A stretch of 8,445 nt of DNA. Source: JBOGED01 sp050743625. GTDB lineage: Bacteria; Actinomycetota; Nitriliruptoria; Euzebyales; Egibacteraceae. The notes beneath the pieces were generated by a model. That model made no database searches. It was not told the origin of the DNA and worked only from the letters and a program-made list of their open reading frames with translations. How positions within the stretch are numbered: the first letter of the stretch is position 1; each line of letters opens with the position of its first letter. Of the stretch, positions 6,780 through 8,445 are shown piece by piece. Location of the stretch: NCBI GenBank assembly GCA_050743625.1, contig JBOGED010000200.1, positions 1 to 8,445 on the forward strand, given 5' to 3'. Position numbers and translations under genes: made by a program.

Positions 6780-6838
6780 GCTCACCGCACCCGTTACGCG
6801 CCAACGAAAACCGGGAGGTGAGCCTATGCGCAGGCTCA
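6777..6838 (+). promoter_or_regulatory. Competing hairpins over a gene start, likely translational switch
   Basis: A perfect 10-bp inverted repeat: TAGGCTCACC (6777-6786) and GGTGAGCCTA (6817-6826), with a 30-base loop. The left arm includes the stop of the upstream gene; the right arm includes part of the Shine-Dalgarno GGGAGGTGAG (6813-6822) and the A of the downstream ATG. A second stem uses the same right arm: TGAGCCT (6819-6825) pairs with AGGCTCA (6832-6838), with ATGCGC, holding the start codon, as a six-base loop. The two stems exclude each other. A ribosome terminating on the upstream gene would melt the long-range stem. The structures are seen; the regulatory role is inference. Confidence 0.5.
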
Positions 6839-7020
6839 GGATAAACCCGCCTGCCCAAATGTCGCTGGACCTGCCCACCGAGCTCGGCCCGGCTGGGGAA
6901 CTGGCGGGGTGGTGGTCGCTGCCCGAGCCGTGCAGGGCGCAGGTGTTGATGTTGCTGGCCCGCCTGATCGCCCGCGGCGTCGTGGTCACCGACGATGACG
7001 AGCCGGGGGTGGCGTCGTGA
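6826..7020 (+). CDS. Small hypothetical protein preceding the recombinase
   Basis: 64 residues from ATG 6826, set by the strong Shine-Dalgarno GGGAGGTGAG (6813-6822); an upstream in-frame ATG at 6760 would overlap the previous gene and lacks that support. A Pro-rich N-terminus (INPPAQMSLDLPTE) is followed by WWSLPEPCRAQVLMLLARLI, then an acidic end VVVTDDDEPGVAS. The W-LPE-R-VL-LLARLIARGV pattern is, from memory, like other short proteins encoded before recombinases of this type. Function unknown. The TGA (7018-7020) overlaps the recombinase GTG by four bases, so recombinase translation probably depends on this gene, which in turn sits under the hairpin switch at 6777-6838. Confidence 0.7.
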   Translation: MRRLRINPPAQMSLDLPTELGPAGELAGWWSLPEPCRAQVLMLLARLIARGVVVTDDDEPGVAS

Positions 7021-8445
7021 GCGGTGTGGGCAAGGTCAGCGCGGCGCATCTGGGCCGCGACGCCTACGTTTACGTGCGCCAGTCCAGCCTGACGCAGGTG
7101 CGCGAGCACACCGAGAGCCTGCAACGCCAATACGAGCTCGTCGAACGCGCCCGGATGCTGGGCTGGGCGGCGCACCAGGTGGTAGTGATCGACGAGGACC
7201 TGGGACGCTCCGGCGCCGAGGCCACCGCCCGAGCCGGCTTTCAGCGGCTGGTCGCCGACGTCGGGTTGGGCCGGGTTGGGCTGGTGGTCGGCATCGAGGT
7301 ATCACGCCTGGCGCGGAACAATACCGACTGGTACCACCTGCTGGATCTGTGCGCGCTGACCGACACGCTAATCGCCGACAGCGACGGGCTGTACCATCCC
7401 GCCGACTACAACGACCGGTTGGTGCTGGGGTTGAAAGGCACGATGTCCCAGGCCGAGCTGCACCTGATCCGCGGGCGGCTGGACGCCGGGCTGCGGCACA
7501 AGGCCGCCAAAGGCGAGCTGCGCCAGTTCCTGCCCGTCGGGTTGGACTACGACGACGCCGGCAAGGTCGTGATCAGCCCCGACGAGGCCCTCGCGGCCGT
7601 GATCACCACCGTGTTCGACCGTTTCGACGAACTCGGCTCGGCCCGCCAGGTCCTGCTGTCCCTACGCGAGGACGGGCTGCTGCTGCCCCGCCGGCCGACC
7701 CGCACCGGACGGATCTCGTGGCAGCCGGCGACCTACCCGGCGGTGCACGACTTTCTGTCCAACCCCGCCTACGCCGGCGCGTTCGTGTTCGGGCGCACCC
7801 GCAGGGTCAAACGCCTCGACACCGACGGCCGGCTCGTCACCTCGACCCGGCAGGTGCCCCGAGACGAGTGGGCCGTCCTGATCTGTGACCACCATCCCGG
7901 GTTCGTCACCTGGGAGCGCTACGAGGACAACCTCGCCCGGCTGCGCGCGAACTGGCGGGCGCCCCGCGGCCACGGCGGCGGCGCGCCCCGTGAGGGAACC
8001 GCGCTGCTGCAGGGCCGCATCCGCTGCGGACGCTGTGGGCGGATGATGCAGACCGGCTATTCAGGAACCAACGGCAATTGCCCTCGTTACGTGTGCGCCC
8101 GCGCGAAACAGCTCTACGGCGGCGAACGCGGCTGCCAAAGCCTGGGCGGGCGCCGTCTGGAGCAGCGCGTCCTCGACGAGGTCCTCACCGTGCTAGCACC
8201 CGCCGCGTTGGCGGCCACGGCGGCGGCGTTGGGTCAAGCCCAGACCCATCATGCGCAACGGCTGGCCGCGTTCGAGCTGGCCGTCGAGCGCGCCCGGTAC
8301 GAGGCTGAGCGGACGCGCCGCCAGTTCGACGCGGTCGAGCCGGAGAACCGGCTCGTGGCCCGCACCCTGGAGCGCGCCTGGGAGCAGGCGCTTGGCCAAC
8401 TACGCCGCGCCGAGGCCGATCTGGCCGCCCAACAAGCCCGCCGAC
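7017..8445 (+). CDS. Large serine recombinase, 3' end beyond window
   Basis: 476 codons are visible and no stop is reached. The N-terminal resolvase domain has YVYVRQSS with catalytic S23 and R21, then VIDEDLGRSGA (57-67), EVSRLARNNTDWYHLLDLC (94-112) and GLKGTMSQAELHLIRGRL (138-155). The recombinase domain follows at about 165-285 (KGELRQFLPVGLDYDDAGKV; SNPAYAGAFVFGRTRR). A zinc-ribbon is seen with C337 and C340 (CGRCG) and later C355, C360 and C373. From about 405 there is a long charged coiled-coil helix (YEAERTRRQFDAV; AWEQALGQLRRAEADLAAQQ). This is the standard large serine integrase/transposase layout for cutting and rejoining two attachment sites. GTG 7017 overlaps the previous stop (GTGA). 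It is intact over the visible part. The C-terminus and the element's right end lie outside. It could be an integrase of a larger island or a stand-alone mobile element. Confidence 0.93.
   Translation, partial: MSGVGKVSAAHLGRDAYVYVRQSSLTQVREHTESLQRQYELVERARMLGWAAHQVVVIDEDLGRSGAEATARAGFQRLVADVGLGRVGLVVGIEVSRLARNNTDWYHLLDLCALTDTLIADSDGLYHPADYNDRLVLGLKGTMSQAELHLIRGRLDAGLRHKAAKGELRQFLPVGLDYDDAGKVVISPDEALAAVITTVFDRFDELGSARQVLLSLREDGLLLPRRPTRTGRISWQPATYPAVHDFLSNPAYAGAFVFGRTRRVKRLDTDGRLVTSTRQVPRDEWAVLICDHHPGFVTWERYEDNLARLRANWRAPRGHGGGAPREGTALLQGRIRCGRCGRMMQTGYSGTNGNCPRYVCARAKQLYGGERGCQSLGGRRLEQRVLDEVLTVLAPAALAATAAALGQAQTHHAQRLAAFELAVERARYEAERTRRQFDAVEPENRLVARTLERAWEQALGQLRRAEADLAAQQARR

Larger units (their letters stand above)
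6238..8445 (+). mobile_element. Serine-recombinase mobile module, right end not in window
   Basis: Four same-strand genes, three small ones then a large serine recombinase, with 4-base GTGA overlaps at 6540 and 7017 and a hairpin-controlled junction at 6826. The whole unit is undamaged beside a decaying locus, which suggests recent arrival. The left edge probably lies in the A/T-richer stretch 6160-6237, since the binding-protein gene with its Shine-Dalgarno occupies up to 6152. No terminal repeat or attachment core can be set without the other end. Confidence 0.6.

Noticed and set aside
6198..7175. 325-codon open frame on the minus strand
   Set aside because: Antisense to four coupled plus-strand genes with good starts; composition is shadow-like.
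6995..7888. 297-codon plus-strand open frame
   Set aside because: Out-of-frame shadow of the recombinase, rich in Arg, Gly and Pro; the recombinase frame carries the catalytic and zinc motifs.

Overview
The window is very GC-rich with G/C-biased third codon positions, GTG starts and GTGA stop/start overlaps. This points to a high-GC actinomycete; I cannot name the genus. It reads as an accessory region: a decaying siderophore-transport locus between an intact toxin-antitoxin pair and an intact serine-recombinase module that runs off the right edge.

Layout, left to right. (1) 44-665: relics of a first ferric-siderophore ABC importer. The C-terminal third of a substrate-binding protein (minus strand) abuts the C-terminal half of an ATPase (plus strand) at about 284; everything between was lost and one side is inverted. 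(2) 666-897: a gap with a short coding-like stretch on the minus strand and, at its right end, an operator-like palindrome and a leaderless promoter. (3) 898-1545: an intact VapBC-type module (ribbon-helix-helix antitoxin, PIN-domain toxin). (4) 1622-3262, minus strand: an EntS-like MFS exporter with three frameshifts and, just upstream of it, the nucleotide-binding-domain remnant of an ABC exporter. (5) 3265-6136, minus strand: a second siderophore import operon, substrate-binding protein then permease then ATPase, ending in a strong hairpin. The binding protein and ATPase are open; the permease between them has about four frameshifts and two internal losses. (6) 6238-8445, plus strand: three small genes and a large serine recombinase (open at the window end), tightly coupled, divergent from the import operon.

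How the parts fit: binding protein, permease and ATPase would import a ferric siderophore, while the MFS and ABC exporters would have exported the siderophore. With the permease broken, import by this locus alone should not work unless another permease is supplied or the indels are sequence errors. The recombinase module sits directly upstream of the import operon, so its arrival may have affected the operon's promoter. Most disruptions lie in 1.6-5.1 kb; the flanking mobile and toxin-antitoxin modules are clean.

The most interesting non-gene signal is at 6777-6838. A perfect 10-bp inverted repeat joins the stop codon of one small gene to the Shine-Dalgarno and start of the next, and competes with a second 7-bp stem whose loop holds that start codon. 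It looks like a translational-coupling switch controlling entry into the recombinase cistrons.
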